From: an uncultured Muribaculaceae bacterium
GTDB taxonomy: Bacteria; Bacteroidota; Bacteroidia; Bacteroidales; Muribaculaceae
Direction of reading: 5' to 3'
NCBI GenBank assembly: GCA_910586975.1
Contig: CAJUKX010000004.1
Span: 1 to 64,000, forward strand
Length of the DNA stretch: 64,000 nucleotides
The notes below the pieces were generated by a model that saw nothing but the letters and a program-made list of their open reading frames with translations, had not been told where the DNA came from and ran no database searches. This document shows, in pieces, positions 26,614-35,738 of this stretch. How positions within the stretch are numbered: the stretch's first letter is position 1; the number at the start of each line of letters is the position of its first letter. A program made the translations under genes and the position numbers.

Positions 26614-28695
26614 TTATCTTCCTTGGGTGGTAGAGTGTTCAACATCGGCATCAGCATTGATAAGCTTGTTCGCACCACGCTTCTGTCGTCCCCATTGCAG
26701 ATTGTAGCTTACGCTGACAAATGGCATACGCATATCAAGTCGCATGTGCTGCTCATTGCGGTTCCACTGACTCAGCGATTTTGAACCTTGGTCATATTTG
26801 CCGAACGGGATCAACATACCGGCCTCAAACTGCCAATTTCTCCAATTGTAATCAACTGTAATTACATTGAAATCCTCGCCCCAGCTTATTTTTTCGCCCC
26901 ACAGGTTACGCTGTGCTTTCACATACTGGAATGCGACCTGAAATCCTTTATGCCTGAACATCAATGCGGCATCACCGCTCCACGTATGGTTGTAAAGAGT
27001 GTACATTTTGCCTTTCATGCGCTCGGCTTTATAGCGGATTGTTCCTGAGAAGATGAGCCGATTAGGGATAATCTGTATCTGTTCGGCAAGCCAGAAACTC
27101 AGGTTTTGCAGACCTCGGCTATTCTCGTATGACGTGATCAAGCGGTCATTATCCCAATATAAATAAGGGGTTATGGCATCGTGGCTTGTAAAAGCCCTTA
27201 CACTGAAAGAACCACTTACTCTCTGCTTGAAGAAGTTGTGCCCGTATCTGAATGTCAGCATATACGAGGACGATGTTTTCAGGTTTGAATTACCTATACG
27301 CCATTGGAAACCGTCAAGCTGCTGAGGAGCTATATTGGTTTCAGCCAATGAAGGTGCTGACTGCCATGATGTGAACGAGAGCCGGAAATTATGATTCTGA
27401 TTTAGAGAATATGTAGCCGTCGCCTGCGGCCGCAGGTTCCATGAGCTGTTGCCCTGACCGGTCTCTTTGAAGTTGAAGGTAGTATATTGCACGCCCAGAC
27501 CGCCGGTGAGAGTTACACTGTTTATGCGCTGAAAGTACTCTGCAAATAAATACGCTTTATCCTGGCGTTGATGAAAAACCTTACCGTCAAGGTTTTCATA
27601 GAGCGATCGGTTACGGTTGGCTGTATAGGAAGCTCCGGCGGTTAGTTTGGATGAACTCCATTGTTTTATATAGTCAGCTTCAAGCCCGTATGCCTGATTG
27701 CGGTCTTTTATATATGTGCTTACATTTGTTATGTAGTCAGGAACATCTTCGTATCTTTCAACGTAATCCGAATAAGAATGTCCGGTATACAACGACGCGC
27801 TGAAATCCACTACAAGAATCTGACGATTGGCAAAGTGCTGCTCCAGATATGCAGAGAAACGCGGTGTGGTACCCACTCGTCCTGATTCATCATTCAAGAG
27901 AACACTCTTCTCACCGTTACTGAGCGACAACAACCCGTGATAGCTATAAAGATCTGAAAAATTTCTATTGGCTACCAACTGAACATAAAAGACCGTAGTA
28001 TCTGGCTTAATGTAATTATACGAAAGCCATGCGGCTCCCTGAGAGTTGTTGATTTTACCGGAGAGCGGCGTTTCAGTCCTTGTAAGTTCATGACCATCGG
28101 GCCGGGTGAACGTTTCTGTATATTCGCGGTGAGCCTTTATACCCTCGGTGAGTTTGAAATATCCACCTGCTTCCCATTGCGAACGTCCGATATTAAACTT
28201 GGCATTGGCTTGATAATTTCCCCAAGCGCAATTGAGCGCAGGCCTGGCCTGCAACATAAGCGAACCGCCGACAGTGGGATTTGCGACAATAAAATTCAAA
28301 ACATAACTGGCACCGCCATATCTAAGACCGGGATTGTCAATCCACTCAACACGTTTGATGCTTTCGGGGAGAAGAGCCTTAACCTGATCAATAGTAGACT
28401 CGCGCCCGTTTATACGAACCTGAACTGACTGTCCTGCCGCGCTTATAGACCCAAATGCGTCGTTGACATTAAGCGTAGGTATCATAAGGTTGTTAAGCAA
28501 TTGCATGCCGTTTTTTGAATTTTCCACAGCACTCTTTGAAGGATGATATACATCCATATCAGATTTGCGTATTACCTTTGGGGCCTGAATCACCACCTCT
28601 TTTAATTCATGGACTTTAACGCTATCAGCCGACACATCAGCAAAAGCTACCGAATTTATCGAGAGCAATGTCGAAAGCAATATTTTTCTTATCAT
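26614..28695 (-). CDS. TonB-dependent receptor-like outer-membrane barrel (no SusD partner)
   Basis: A 693-aa protein with a signal peptide (about 1-19, ending AFA), a short TonB-box-like stretch (ELKEVVIQAPKVI), a plug domain (about 45-130) with QVRINGRESTIDQVKALLPESIKRVEWIDNPG, and a long beta-barrel typical of the outer membrane beta-barrel family (OMP_b-brl). The N-terminal carboxypeptidase-like domain of many such proteins is missing. The last strand, YNLQWGRQKRGANKL, is followed by a hydrophilic tail. No SusD, kinase or metal genes adjoin it, so the ligand is unknown. It lies next to the GNAT remnant. Confidence 0.85.
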   Translation of the reverse strand: MIRKILLSTLLSINSVAFADVSADSVKVHELKEVVIQAPKVIRKSDMDVYHPSKSAVENSKNGMQLLNNLMIPTLNVNDAFGSISAAGQSVQVRINGRESTIDQVKALLPESIKRVEWIDNPGLRYGGASYVLNFIVANPTVGGSLMLQARPALNCAWGNYQANAKFNIGRSQWEAGGYFKLTEGIKAHREYTETFTRPDGHELTRTETPLSGKINNSQGAAWLSYNYIKPDTTVFYVQLVANRNFSDLYSYHGLLSLSNGEKSVLLNDESGRVGTTPRFSAYLEQHFANRQILVVDFSASLYTGHSYSDYVERYEDVPDYITNVSTYIKDRNQAYGLEADYIKQWSSSKLTAGASYTANRNRSLYENLDGKVFHQRQDKAYLFAEYFQRINSVTLTGGLGVQYTTFNFKETGQGNSSWNLRPQATATYSLNQNHNFRLSFTSWQSAPSLAETNIAPQQLDGFQWRIGNSNLKTSSSYMLTFRYGHNFFKQRVSGSFSVRAFTSHDAITPYLYWDNDRLITSYENSRGLQNLSFWLAEQIQIIPNRLIFSGTIRYKAERMKGKMYTLYNHTWSGDAALMFRHKGFQVAFQYVKAQRNLWGEKISWGEDFNVITVDYNWRNWQFEAGMLIPFGKYDQGSKSLSQWNRNEQHMRLDMRMPFVSVSYNLQWGRQKRGANKLINADADVEHSTTQGR

Positions 28696-28751
28696 AATCT
28701 ATCTTTTTCTATCAGACGTGAAAACTTCTCCAAAGGTGACAACGAAAAGAC

Positions 28752-28779
28752 TCCACAAAGAGAATGAAATGCTTGTGGA
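28752..28779 (-). terminator. Possible terminator of the PH-domain operon
   Basis: A 7-bp stem (TCCACAA with TTGTGGA) with a 14-nt loop, just beyond the stop of the 139-aa PH-domain gene and followed on the minus strand by a T-rich stretch. It is a weak hairpin. Confidence 0.4.
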
Positions 28780-28792
28780 AGGACAAAATAAC

Positions 28793-29212
28793 TTATAAAA
28801 CTTCTATCTCCGGATTGATTTCTTTGAGATGGCTGATGAAAGCATCGCGGTCTTTGGGCGAAATTTCCAGCGGCATTGCGCTTTTGAGCACTGAACGGTC
28901 TACAAATTTTATTGATACACGCTTTCTCGACATTCCGGCCGTGGCCAGATAGCCTATGGTCTTCTTTACTTCCTTGATTTTTGAAATGGGAAATCGGTGG
29001 GGTCTGAAGAATTGATATACGATGAGTGTGTCGCCCTCTATTTCATACCAACAACCAAAAAGCATGACGAAGAACATTAAAACCGATGCTCCCAGCGGAA
29101 TTATTACTTCCCATCCTGCATCTATTACGGCATAGATCACAAGAATCATCACCAATGCAGCCGTACCCACAAGCCACCAATCAACTCCCGAATTATATCT
29201 GACTTTTTCCAT
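28793..29212 (-). CDS. Small PH-domain membrane protein
   Basis: A 139-aa protein: two adjacent TM helices (about residues 11-28 and 32-50), then a bacterial PH-like domain (CWYEIEGDTLIVYQFFRP...ISKIKEVKKT, residues 53-135). It is the third gene of an apparent operon with two larger PH-domain membrane proteins (7-nt gap upstream). Families of this kind are linked to envelope stress or antimicrobial-peptide tolerance in other bacteria; the role here is inference. Confidence 0.75.
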   Translation of the reverse strand: MEKVRYNSGVDWWLVGTAALVMILVIYAVIDAGWEVIIPLGASVLMFFVMLFGCWYEIEGDTLIVYQFFRPHRFPISKIKEVKKTIGYLATAGMSRKRVSIKFVDRSVLKSAMPLEISPKDRDAFISHLKEINPEIEVL

Positions 29213-29219
29213 ACACTTA

Positions 29220-29235
29220 TTAGAGCTTGTTTAAC
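29220..29235. repeat. Single arm of the TTAGA..TGTTTAA repeat family, supplying a stop codon
   Basis: TTAGAGCTTGTTTAAC at this position is the reverse complement of the last codons and stop of the YdbT-like gene (AAACAAGCTCTAA on the minus strand). It equals the arm at 1143-1153/1156-1166. Confidence 0.5.
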
Positions 29236-30683
29236 AACAACATTTCGTAAATTTTTTCGACGTCTTTTTCCCGAAGACTTCTCACATTGAATCCGGTTCC
29301 GGATGTAGCCAAGGCTATTGAAGCACGGTGAGACCATCGCGCAAGGGGTGTGCGGGTTTTTCTCACCACTTCCACATCTTCATATTTCACATAGCTTACA
29401 TTTTCAGCAAAATATCCACCATATATCTCAATATATGATTCTTTCAACACTATTTTGCTGCGCCGACGGGCCATGTAGGCTCTAAGCATAAAAAATATCA
29501 GGAATATGGCCGGCACTATCAGCCATTCGTACGCGCCGGTGCAGTAAAGTATAACTGCTGCAATTATACACAGCACCAAAGGAAACAGAAAAGATGCCCA
29601 AAAGACTCCGCGTCCAGAGACGGCACTTATCAGTACTTTATCGTCAGCATAATTCTCGCCGAGCCACCATTTCAGCAAAAAGTCTGAATTATCGCGTCCG
29701 TACATTCTGAAATTATCATCGTCTTTCAAAGATGTAGCGTTGAATGCCTGCTTCAGCATGATGGTGGCAAGCCCCCATTTCTTTTCCAAAAAATTGCGTT
29801 TTACCCAAAGGCTGCAAACTTTATCAAATGCAAAACGGCTGCTTGAGCGCTGCACCAGTCCATAGCTGAATGTAAGGAGCCTGCGATCGCAGTCAAGAGT
29901 CATATTTGCGTACCTCATAAAGATTTTGCCAATCCATAAGGCCAAAACCACAATATATAATATAACTGCGGCACCGGCAAGCAACCATATCGACGATAAA
30001 AATCCTTCTGCCTTATCCGCTGTATCAACAGCCATATCATACACGGCGGAGTTGTCTAAAAAATCATTTACACTGTCGTATATCGTTGCCAAAAAGCCCA
30101 TCAGTATCGCAAACCCCTTGAGATGGTTCTGGCAGAGCGCATCGGCTATGAGTGAACCGTTGTCAAAGTTCATACTGTGTACAGGCGCAACCGGCTCGCT
30201 CACCGTGGCTTGAACTTCGTGCTTTTCTTCCCGCTCAATAACCTGCAACAGCTGTTGCCACTCAGTCTCATCGAGTATCAGTTCTATTTCCTCGCCGCGT
30301 GATGCGATTGTGTCAAATGTTATTCCTCGCATCTCAAAAAGTCTGTACCAAAGGCCTCGCCGGGTTCTGAGGGTATGAACTCTGTCGAGCGGGATTGTTG
30401 ATGTCTCGCGATGGAATAATCCATGAGAGAAGATGAGATTTCCATCGCTCACATAGAACTTTTTAGGCATATAAGCAATGAGCGCCGTTACAAAAGCCAC
30501 CGCAGTGAGGGCTCCGAAACTCGACAGAGTTACAAGAGCTCTTTTGGCCAGGCTGATGTCTGAATCAAACATCTTTATTAAGAACAGTACAACAAAAGCG
30601 CCAAATAAAGACTTGAAATTTTTTGTAAAGATTATGAACAGCGCACTAAGACTCATACGCTTAGGCTTTGAAAAATCAATCAT
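29220..30683 (-). CDS. YdbT-like tandem PH-domain membrane protein
   Basis: A 487-aa protein with paired TM segments near residues 10-35 and 45-70, a first PH-like domain (FYVSDGNLIFSHGLFHRETSTIPLDRVHTL), a second TM pair (about 160-260) and a second PH-like domain (CDRRLLTFSYGLVQRSSSRFAFDKV), then a third TM pair and another PH-like segment (ESYIEIYGGYFAENVSYVKYEDVEVV). This is the YdbT/bPH_2 layout. Its start overlaps the 169-aa gene by 8 nt, as in ydbS-ydbT pairs. The last codons (NKL and TAA) fall in a repeat-family arm at 29220-29235. Confidence 0.85.
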   Translation of the reverse strand: MIDFSKPKRMSLSALFIIFTKNFKSLFGAFVVLFLIKMFDSDISLAKRALVTLSSFGALTAVAFVTALIAYMPKKFYVSDGNLIFSHGLFHRETSTIPLDRVHTLRTRRGLWYRLFEMRGITFDTIASRGEEIELILDETEWQQLLQVIEREEKHEVQATVSEPVAPVHSMNFDNGSLIADALCQNHLKGFAILMGFLATIYDSVNDFLDNSAVYDMAVDTADKAEGFLSSIWLLAGAAVILYIVVLALWIGKIFMRYANMTLDCDRRLLTFSYGLVQRSSSRFAFDKVCSLWVKRNFLEKKWGLATIMLKQAFNATSLKDDDNFRMYGRDNSDFLLKWWLGENYADDKVLISAVSGRGVFWASFLFPLVLCIIAAVILYCTGAYEWLIVPAIFLIFFMLRAYMARRRSKIVLKESYIEIYGGYFAENVSYVKYEDVEVVRKTRTPLARWSHRASIALATSGTGFNVRSLREKDVEKIYEMLLLNKL

Positions 30684-31185
30684 GGCCGGTACGGAGTTTA
30701 TCGGTTAACCAAGCCTTGATCATCTCTGCCGTCTCGCGGGTAAGCCCCGGAATACTTATCATTGACATTTCCTGCGCTCCGTTGACAATACCTACCGTAT
30801 AAAGCCCGAATAACTTCGTAACAGGATTTTGTTTCACACTCACCTGCTGAACTTTCACATAGGGCACAGTGATTGTCTTCGGGAAAATAATGCCGCTGCG
30901 GTAGCTCAAATCATGTTCCCTGAAAGCATATCCCTTGTACACAACCGCTTTTGGCAGAATCGCCATATTAATAATAAATGCTGCCGCAAGCAGGATTTCC
31001 ATCGCCACACAGTACCATACTGAATCGAGGCACAGAAGAAGCAGCGCCGCAGCCATCAATACTAAATACACGAGCGATACAGCCACCATATAAGCAGTTC
31101 TGTACTTGCCGTCGAGCGGGGAATATTGCAGATCATCAACCGGAGTTATGACTTCGGGATTAAACTGAAAATTGGTATAGGACAT
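30676..31185 (-). CDS. YdbS-like PH-domain membrane protein
   Basis: A 169-aa protein with two TM helices (about residues 30-52 and 56-76) and a C-terminal PH-like domain (YKGYAFREHDLSYRSGIIFPKTITVPYVKVQQVSV, ending GLTRETAEMIKAWLTDKL). The YVKVQQV element is characteristic of the YdbS/bPH_2 family. It is the first gene of the three-gene PH operon and overlaps the next by 8 nt. Confidence 0.88.
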   Translation of the reverse strand: MSYTNFQFNPEVITPVDDLQYSPLDGKYRTAYMVAVSLVYLVLMAAALLLLCLDSVWYCVAMEILLAAAFIINMAILPKAVVYKGYAFREHDLSYRSGIIFPKTITVPYVKVQQVSVKQNPVTKLFGLYTVGIVNGAQEMSMISIPGLTRETAEMIKAWLTDKLRTGHD

Positions 31186-31259
31186 AAACGAATTACTTTT
31201 CTGAATTGCTTTTTCAATATGCGAATTTATAAAAATTTATTCTTAAACGCAAAAAAATG

Positions 31260-31297
31260 AAGGGATATCAGTTTTTCATCATCAACCGATATCCCTT
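31260..31297 (-). terminator. Terminator of the TonB receptor gene
   Basis: A 10-bp perfect stem (AAGGGATATC with 31288-31297), followed on the minus strand by seven T (A-run at 31251-31257). It separates the receptor at 31333-33621 from the PH operon. Confidence 0.85.
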
Positions 31298-31332
31298 GAA
31301 TATTCATCAGATATTTATTGTCAGCCCTGCAT

Positions 31333-33621
31333 TTATGCTTCGCGGCAACGAAGGACCGTAGTGTATCCTGAGTCGCGCTCAGGGCCTTTGTCAAAATCAC
31401 TCTGGTAAGAGTTGAATATGTTGCTCACACCTACCGAAGCTATCATGTTCACAAGATTAAGCACTTTGAAATTGTATGAGAGCTTTATCGAGGCATCAAA
31501 GAAGTTGGGAGTTCTCACAGCCTCATCAACAGGTGTTCCCGAACCCGCAAGGTGCTGAACAATCATGTGGCCGGTGTATGTGCCCGATAGAGAAGCCTTG
31601 AGCTTATGGGTTATTTCCCAGTTAGCCGTGATATAGCCGTAGAGGTCGGGAGTGCGGAACATGCGTTTTTCGGGTTTCACATCGGGGTTGTCGCTCCATA
31701 CTTCAGGTTCCTTGTAGCGGCTGCGTTGCCATGTGATACCGCCCTGCATGTCGAAATGACTTGAGAAAAATGCTTTGGCCTCGATATTTATACCGAATAC
31801 CCGCGCACCTGAGCCGTTGTAACGTTCGAGTACATCGTTGCCGTTGGCATCCTTGTCTTCGAGCTGGCGCAGGGCAAATACATCGCGCAGATCGGTGAAG
31901 AAACCCTCGATAAGCAGATTGGTCTGCACGTTGCCGAAACGATGGTACAGGTCGGCCGAAGCGCTCACGCTCTGCGAGCTTTCCTGCTTCAGATCAGGAG
32001 CAAGAACTGTGACTACACGCTCGCCACCAACGATGGCCACATGGAAGTCTTCATCGTATGCCTGAGGCGAACGGAACCCGGTTGAGTACGAAACTCTGAA
32101 ATTGAAATTATCGCTCGGGTTGTAACGGATGTTGGCGCGGGGCGATATTATTGCGTTATGAATCAGCGAGTGTTTGTCGACACGCGCGCCTACAAGAAAG
32201 CCCCAGTGCTTGTCGCGCCATTCGTTCTGCAGATAACCGCTATAGATGTTCACTTTCTGCTTGATGTCGTGATCATAGCCTATGGTTACATCGTGCAGAC
32301 GGTTGAATGAATATTCGAGTCCACCTATAAGCTCGGCAGGCATGAAGAGGAAGCGGTCAATCTTGTGAGTCCACTGTGTGCCGGCTGTTACAACGATATC
32401 AGAAGTACGGCCGTATGCGTTGGGGTCCATATTAGAGCCGTAATAGCTCTGTCGGCGTGTGCTCTGCAGTGCGCTGTAAACCGACACATGATCGCGGTGC
32501 TGACGAGGCCAAAGGTCAAGGGTAACCTCGCCCGAGTGGATGTTATGGTCGGCCTGCTCGGCAATCATTGCCATGTGGGCCACATTATCGAGCTGGTCGC
32601 CGCCACGGCGGTATTCGTGTGTATTGTGATACTCTATAGTGAGTCGTGAAATGTCAGACGGGCGCAGGAAGCTGCGGGCACCTATGGTCTGTGTCTTCAG
32701 CTGAGCCACTTCGGTAAATCCGTCATCATCGTGGTCATAACCGTCGCGGTAGCGCGATTGTCCATAAATGAATATGCCGGCTTTGTTGTTGGCTGTCACC
32801 ACCGAAGCGTTCATGGTAGTATTATTGTCAAATGAGCCTGAAGGGCCGATTGAAGATATGGTATGCGACAACTGGGCCGAGTTGACCATCGGATCCTTGG
32901 TAATGATATTGATAGTACCGCCGATTGACGATGAACCAAACAATGCCGAGCCACCGCCACGCATAACCTCCACACGGTCAATCATATTAGCCGGTATCTG
33001 TTCCAGTCCGTACACACCGGCAAGAGCCGAGAATACGGGGCGCGAGTTCATCAGAATCTGTGAATAGTGACCGTCGAGACCATTGATACGCACCTGTGTG
33101 AATCCACAGTTCTGGCAATCGTTCTCAACTCGCACACCGGGCTGATAATTAAGGCCGTCGGCAAGCGAGCAAGCCCCCACCCTGTCGAATATCTTGCTGT
33201 TGATCACGCTCACCAGCGAGGGGCTTTCGCGTCGGGTAACTTCGCTCTTTGAAGACGTCACCACAACCTGATCGAGCATAAAGGCATCGGGCTTTACGTC
33301 AAAATTAAGTTCTACAGTCTCATCATTCGACACCTTGACTTTCTTGGTCTCAGTCTTGTAACCGGTGTAAGAAGCCTCAATGGTATATTCACCGGGAGCC
33401 AGGTGGCGGAAGACGTAGTGTCCCGAACCATCAGTGAGGGTGGCCAGATTGGTATCAAGGATTTTAATAAGGAAATAAGGCATGTGTTCGCCTGTCTCTA
33501 CATCAACCACATGGCCGCCTATATTGGCGTCTGAAGCTGCCGGAGCCGCCGCAAAAGCGAACTCAACAGGGAGAACAAATGATAACAGAATGGCAATTCT
33601 CAAAAATACATTTTTAAGCAT
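31333..33621 (-). CDS. TonB-dependent outer-membrane receptor with carboxypeptidase-like N-terminal domain
   Basis: A 762-aa receptor. The start at 33621 (MLKNVFLRIAILLSFVLP) gives a proper signal peptide; 25 upstream codons are open. A CarboxypepD_reg-like domain (about residues 32-115) precedes the plug (about 120-240), with the motif NDCQNCGFTQVRINGLDG and MIDRVEVMRGGGSALFG. A barrel of about 22 strands follows. The Cys-x2-Cys plug motif and GLDGHYSQILMNSRP resemble haem/porphyrin or cobalamin receptors of Porphyromonas and Bacteroides, but no partner gene fixes the ligand. It is a single gene with its own promoter and terminator. Confidence 0.9.
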   Translation of the reverse strand: MLKNVFLRIAILLSFVLPVEFAFAAAPAASDANIGGHVVDVETGEHMPYFLIKILDTNLATLTDGSGHYVFRHLAPGEYTIEASYTGYKTETKKVKVSNDETVELNFDVKPDAFMLDQVVVTSSKSEVTRRESPSLVSVINSKIFDRVGACSLADGLNYQPGVRVENDCQNCGFTQVRINGLDGHYSQILMNSRPVFSALAGVYGLEQIPANMIDRVEVMRGGGSALFGSSSIGGTINIITKDPMVNSAQLSHTISSIGPSGSFDNNTTMNASVVTANNKAGIFIYGQSRYRDGYDHDDDGFTEVAQLKTQTIGARSFLRPSDISRLTIEYHNTHEYRRGGDQLDNVAHMAMIAEQADHNIHSGEVTLDLWPRQHRDHVSVYSALQSTRRQSYYGSNMDPNAYGRTSDIVVTAGTQWTHKIDRFLFMPAELIGGLEYSFNRLHDVTIGYDHDIKQKVNIYSGYLQNEWRDKHWGFLVGARVDKHSLIHNAIISPRANIRYNPSDNFNFRVSYSTGFRSPQAYDEDFHVAIVGGERVVTVLAPDLKQESSQSVSASADLYHRFGNVQTNLLIEGFFTDLRDVFALRQLEDKDANGNDVLERYNGSGARVFGINIEAKAFFSSHFDMQGGITWQRSRYKEPEVWSDNPDVKPEKRMFRTPDLYGYITANWEITHKLKASLSGTYTGHMIVQHLAGSGTPVDEAVRTPNFFDASIKLSYNFKVLNLVNMIASVGVSNIFNSYQSDFDKGPERDSGYTTVLRCREA

Positions 33622-33693
33622 AATTTCTAATTGGAAACCGAGCAAAAGCTCTTTGTTTAAATATGGAATTGTCGGGGTAATTTTTTCGAAATG

Positions 33694-33701
33694 CAAATTT
33701 A
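33694..33701 (-). promoter_or_regulatory. -7 element of the TonB receptor gene
   Basis: The minus strand reads TAAATTTG about 72 nt before the proposed ATG at 33621. The resulting 5' leader contains no obvious riboswitch-like fold. Confidence 0.5.
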
Positions 33702-33783
33702 CGATTTTTTAGCTTAATATGCACAACTTTAGATACTATAAATTGTTTTTACCTTAAAATATGACTCTAAAAACATTACAACT

Positions 33784-34131
33784 ATGACTAACGAACAAAT
33801 TGCAGCACAAAAAGCACGTCTCGAATCTGAAATTTCGCAGCAGGCGGCACAAGTATCGGCAGATGCAGCCAAACAGGCAGCAAAATCGCAGGCTGAGGTT
33901 CTCAGCGATAAAGCAGCTGACCTGAAAGATCAGGCTGCCGAGAAATTTAATGACTTCAAAGAGCAGGCTTCCGACAAACTTGAAGATTTCAACGATCAGG
34001 CTTCCGAAAAATTAGGTAACCTCAAGGAGAAGGCTTCAAACCTCGCAGCACAGGCTCTTGACAAAGGCGGCGACTTGCTCGATACCCTCTCTGACAAAGC
34101 ACATCAGCTATCTGATAAATTAGGCAAATAA
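33784..34131 (+). CDS. Helical 11-mer-repeat protein (apolipoprotein/LEA-like)
   Basis: A 115-aa, highly charged, Ala/Lys/Asp/Glu-rich protein without signal peptide or TM segment. Residues 42-85 consist of four consecutive 11-residue units (DKAADLKDQAA, EKFNDFKEQAS, DKLEDFNDQAS, EKLGNLKEKAS), the period of amphipathic helices in LEA and apolipoprotein-like proteins. The flanks are also helical and Ala-rich. It may protect membranes or proteins under stress or form coiled coils. It is monocistronic with a strong terminator. Confidence 0.8.
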   Translation: MTNEQIAAQKARLESEISQQAAQVSADAAKQAAKSQAEVLSDKAADLKDQAAEKFNDFKEQASDKLEDFNDQASEKLGNLKEKASNLAAQALDKGGDLLDTLSDKAHQLSDKLGK

Positions 34132-34203
34132 ATTACTATTACACAATCTTTTTACCCTTGCCAAGTCTGCATTGACTTGGTACTAAAACCGGAACAACAA
34201 ACG

Positions 34204-34239
34204 CCCGGCACGGACTCCAATACAGATGTCCGTGCCGGG
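34204..34239 (+). terminator. Terminator after the helical-repeat gene
   Basis: A 12-bp GC-rich perfect stem (CCCGGCACGGAC with 34228-34239), a 12-nt loop and a T-run (TATTTTTTAT). A weaker stem (CCAAGTC/GACTTGG) lies at about 34160-34180. Confidence 0.85.
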
Positions 34240-34258
34240 TATTTTTTATAAAATCGGT

Positions 34259-35620
34259 TCAACGCAATTTCTCGATGGCGTCGGCCAGTTTTACGGTTTC
34301 CTGTGTTCCTTCTACCATGTTTTTGAGTGTAACGGTGCCGTCGGCAGCCTCACTCTCACCGATAATAGCCACGTATGGAATCATCGAAGAATTGGCGTAT
34401 GCCATTTGCTTCTTCATCTTCACGGCATCGGGATAGAGTTCGCACGATATACCGGCAGCGCGCAGAGCCTTGACTGCTTTGAGCGATGCGAGAGTCTCGG
34501 CTCCGCCGAAATTAACAAACATCACCTTCGAGCCGGCGCGCAGTTCCTCGGGATAGAGGTCGAGCCCGTTAAGCACATCGTATATACGGTCGGCACCAAA
34601 TGATATGCCCACACCTGAGATACCGGGCATGCCAAATACTCCGGTAAGGTTATCGTAGCGACCACCACCGGTGATTGAACCTATTGCAAAATCGCGGGCC
34701 TTCACTTCGATGATAGTGCCGGTATAATAGTTCAGACCACGTGCCAACGAAACGTCAAGGTCAAGCTCGGCATTAAGCCCCAAGGCAAGTGTGCCGTCTA
34801 CTACCTCGCGCAGCTCCTTGACACCGAGTGTTCCGGTTTCTGATGTTGCGAGCAGGCTTTCGAGCTGAGCCAGACGCTGCTCCACAGTGCCGTCTATTTC
34901 GAGTATCGGACGCAGGGCGGCAATTGATTCAGCTGACAGGCCGCGGTCGGCAAGCTCTTCATTTACCTTTTCAATGCCGATTTTGTCTATTTTGTCAATC
35001 GCTACGGTGATGTCAATCATCTTGTCGGGAGCACCTATCAGCTCGGCAATTCCGGCAAGCACCTTGCGGTTGTTGAGCTTGATGGTGATACGCACGCCAA
35101 GGCGACGGAATACCTCGTCGATCAGCTGAAGCAGTTCTACCTCGTTGACCAGCGAGTCAGAGCCAACTACGTCGGCATCGCACTGATAAAACTCGCGGTA
35201 GCGACCCTTCTGAGGACGGTCGGCTCGCCATACCGGCTGAATCTGAAAACGGCGGAAAGGCATCTGTATGTCATTGCGGTGCTGAACCACAAATCGTGCG
35301 AAAGGCACTGTGAGGTCGTAGCGCAGACCCTTTTCAGATATCTGAGTGGTGAGCTTGGTGAATTTCTCTTCATTGAGCAATGAAGGGTCAACACCGGCAA
35401 GATAATTTCCTGAGTTAAGAATCTTGAAAAGGAGCTTGTCGCCCTCTTCGCCATACTTGCCCATGAGCGTGGAGAGGTTCTCCATTGCCGGAGTTTCAAT
35501 CTGCTGATAACCATAGAGTTTGAATACGCTTCTAATGGTATCGAATATATAATTGCGTCGCGCCATCTCGGCAGGCGAAAAGTCGCGAGTTCCCTTAGGT
35601 ATTGACGGTTTTTGTGCCAT
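34259..35620 (-). CDS. hisS: Histidyl-tRNA synthetase
   Basis: A 453-aa class II synthetase charging tRNA-His. It shows the N-terminal IPKGTRDFSPAEMARR (motif 1 region), motif 2 region FRRFQIQPVWRADRPQKGRYREFYQCDAD, the histidine-binding LARGLNYYTGTIIEV, motif 3 region GVGISFGADRIYDVL, and the C-terminal anticodon-binding domain (about residues 350-453). Complete. It is divergent from folC, with promoters between them. Confidence 0.97.
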   Translation of the reverse strand: MAQKPSIPKGTRDFSPAEMARRNYIFDTIRSVFKLYGYQQIETPAMENLSTLMGKYGEEGDKLLFKILNSGNYLAGVDPSLLNEEKFTKLTTQISEKGLRYDLTVPFARFVVQHRNDIQMPFRRFQIQPVWRADRPQKGRYREFYQCDADVVGSDSLVNEVELLQLIDEVFRRLGVRITIKLNNRKVLAGIAELIGAPDKMIDITVAIDKIDKIGIEKVNEELADRGLSAESIAALRPILEIDGTVEQRLAQLESLLATSETGTLGVKELREVVDGTLALGLNAELDLDVSLARGLNYYTGTIIEVKARDFAIGSITGGGRYDNLTGVFGMPGISGVGISFGADRIYDVLNGLDLYPEELRAGSKVMFVNFGGAETLASLKAVKALRAAGISCELYPDAVKMKKQMAYANSSMIPYVAIIGESEAADGTVTLKNMVEGTQETVKLADAIEKLR

Positions 35621-35637
35621 AAATCTTAGATTTTCCG

Positions 35638-35645
35638 CAAAATTA
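35638..35645 (-). promoter_or_regulatory. -7 element of hisS
   Basis: The minus strand reads TAATTTTG 17 nt before the hisS ATG, so the mRNA leader is very short and leaves no room for a T-box-like element. Confidence 0.6.
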
Positions 35646-35683
35646 CAAATTTTTCACCAATATAACCATAATTTCATTTTTTT

Positions 35684-35715
35684 CTTGTTTAAAACCGGTC
35701 GATAACGTAATTTTG
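35684..35715 (+). promoter_or_regulatory. folC promoter
   Basis: CTTG (35684-35687), a 20-nt spacer and TAATTTTG (35708-35715), 23 nt before the ATG at 35739. Confidence 0.6.
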
Positions 35716-35738
35716 CGCCACACTTTTATGTGATTGAT

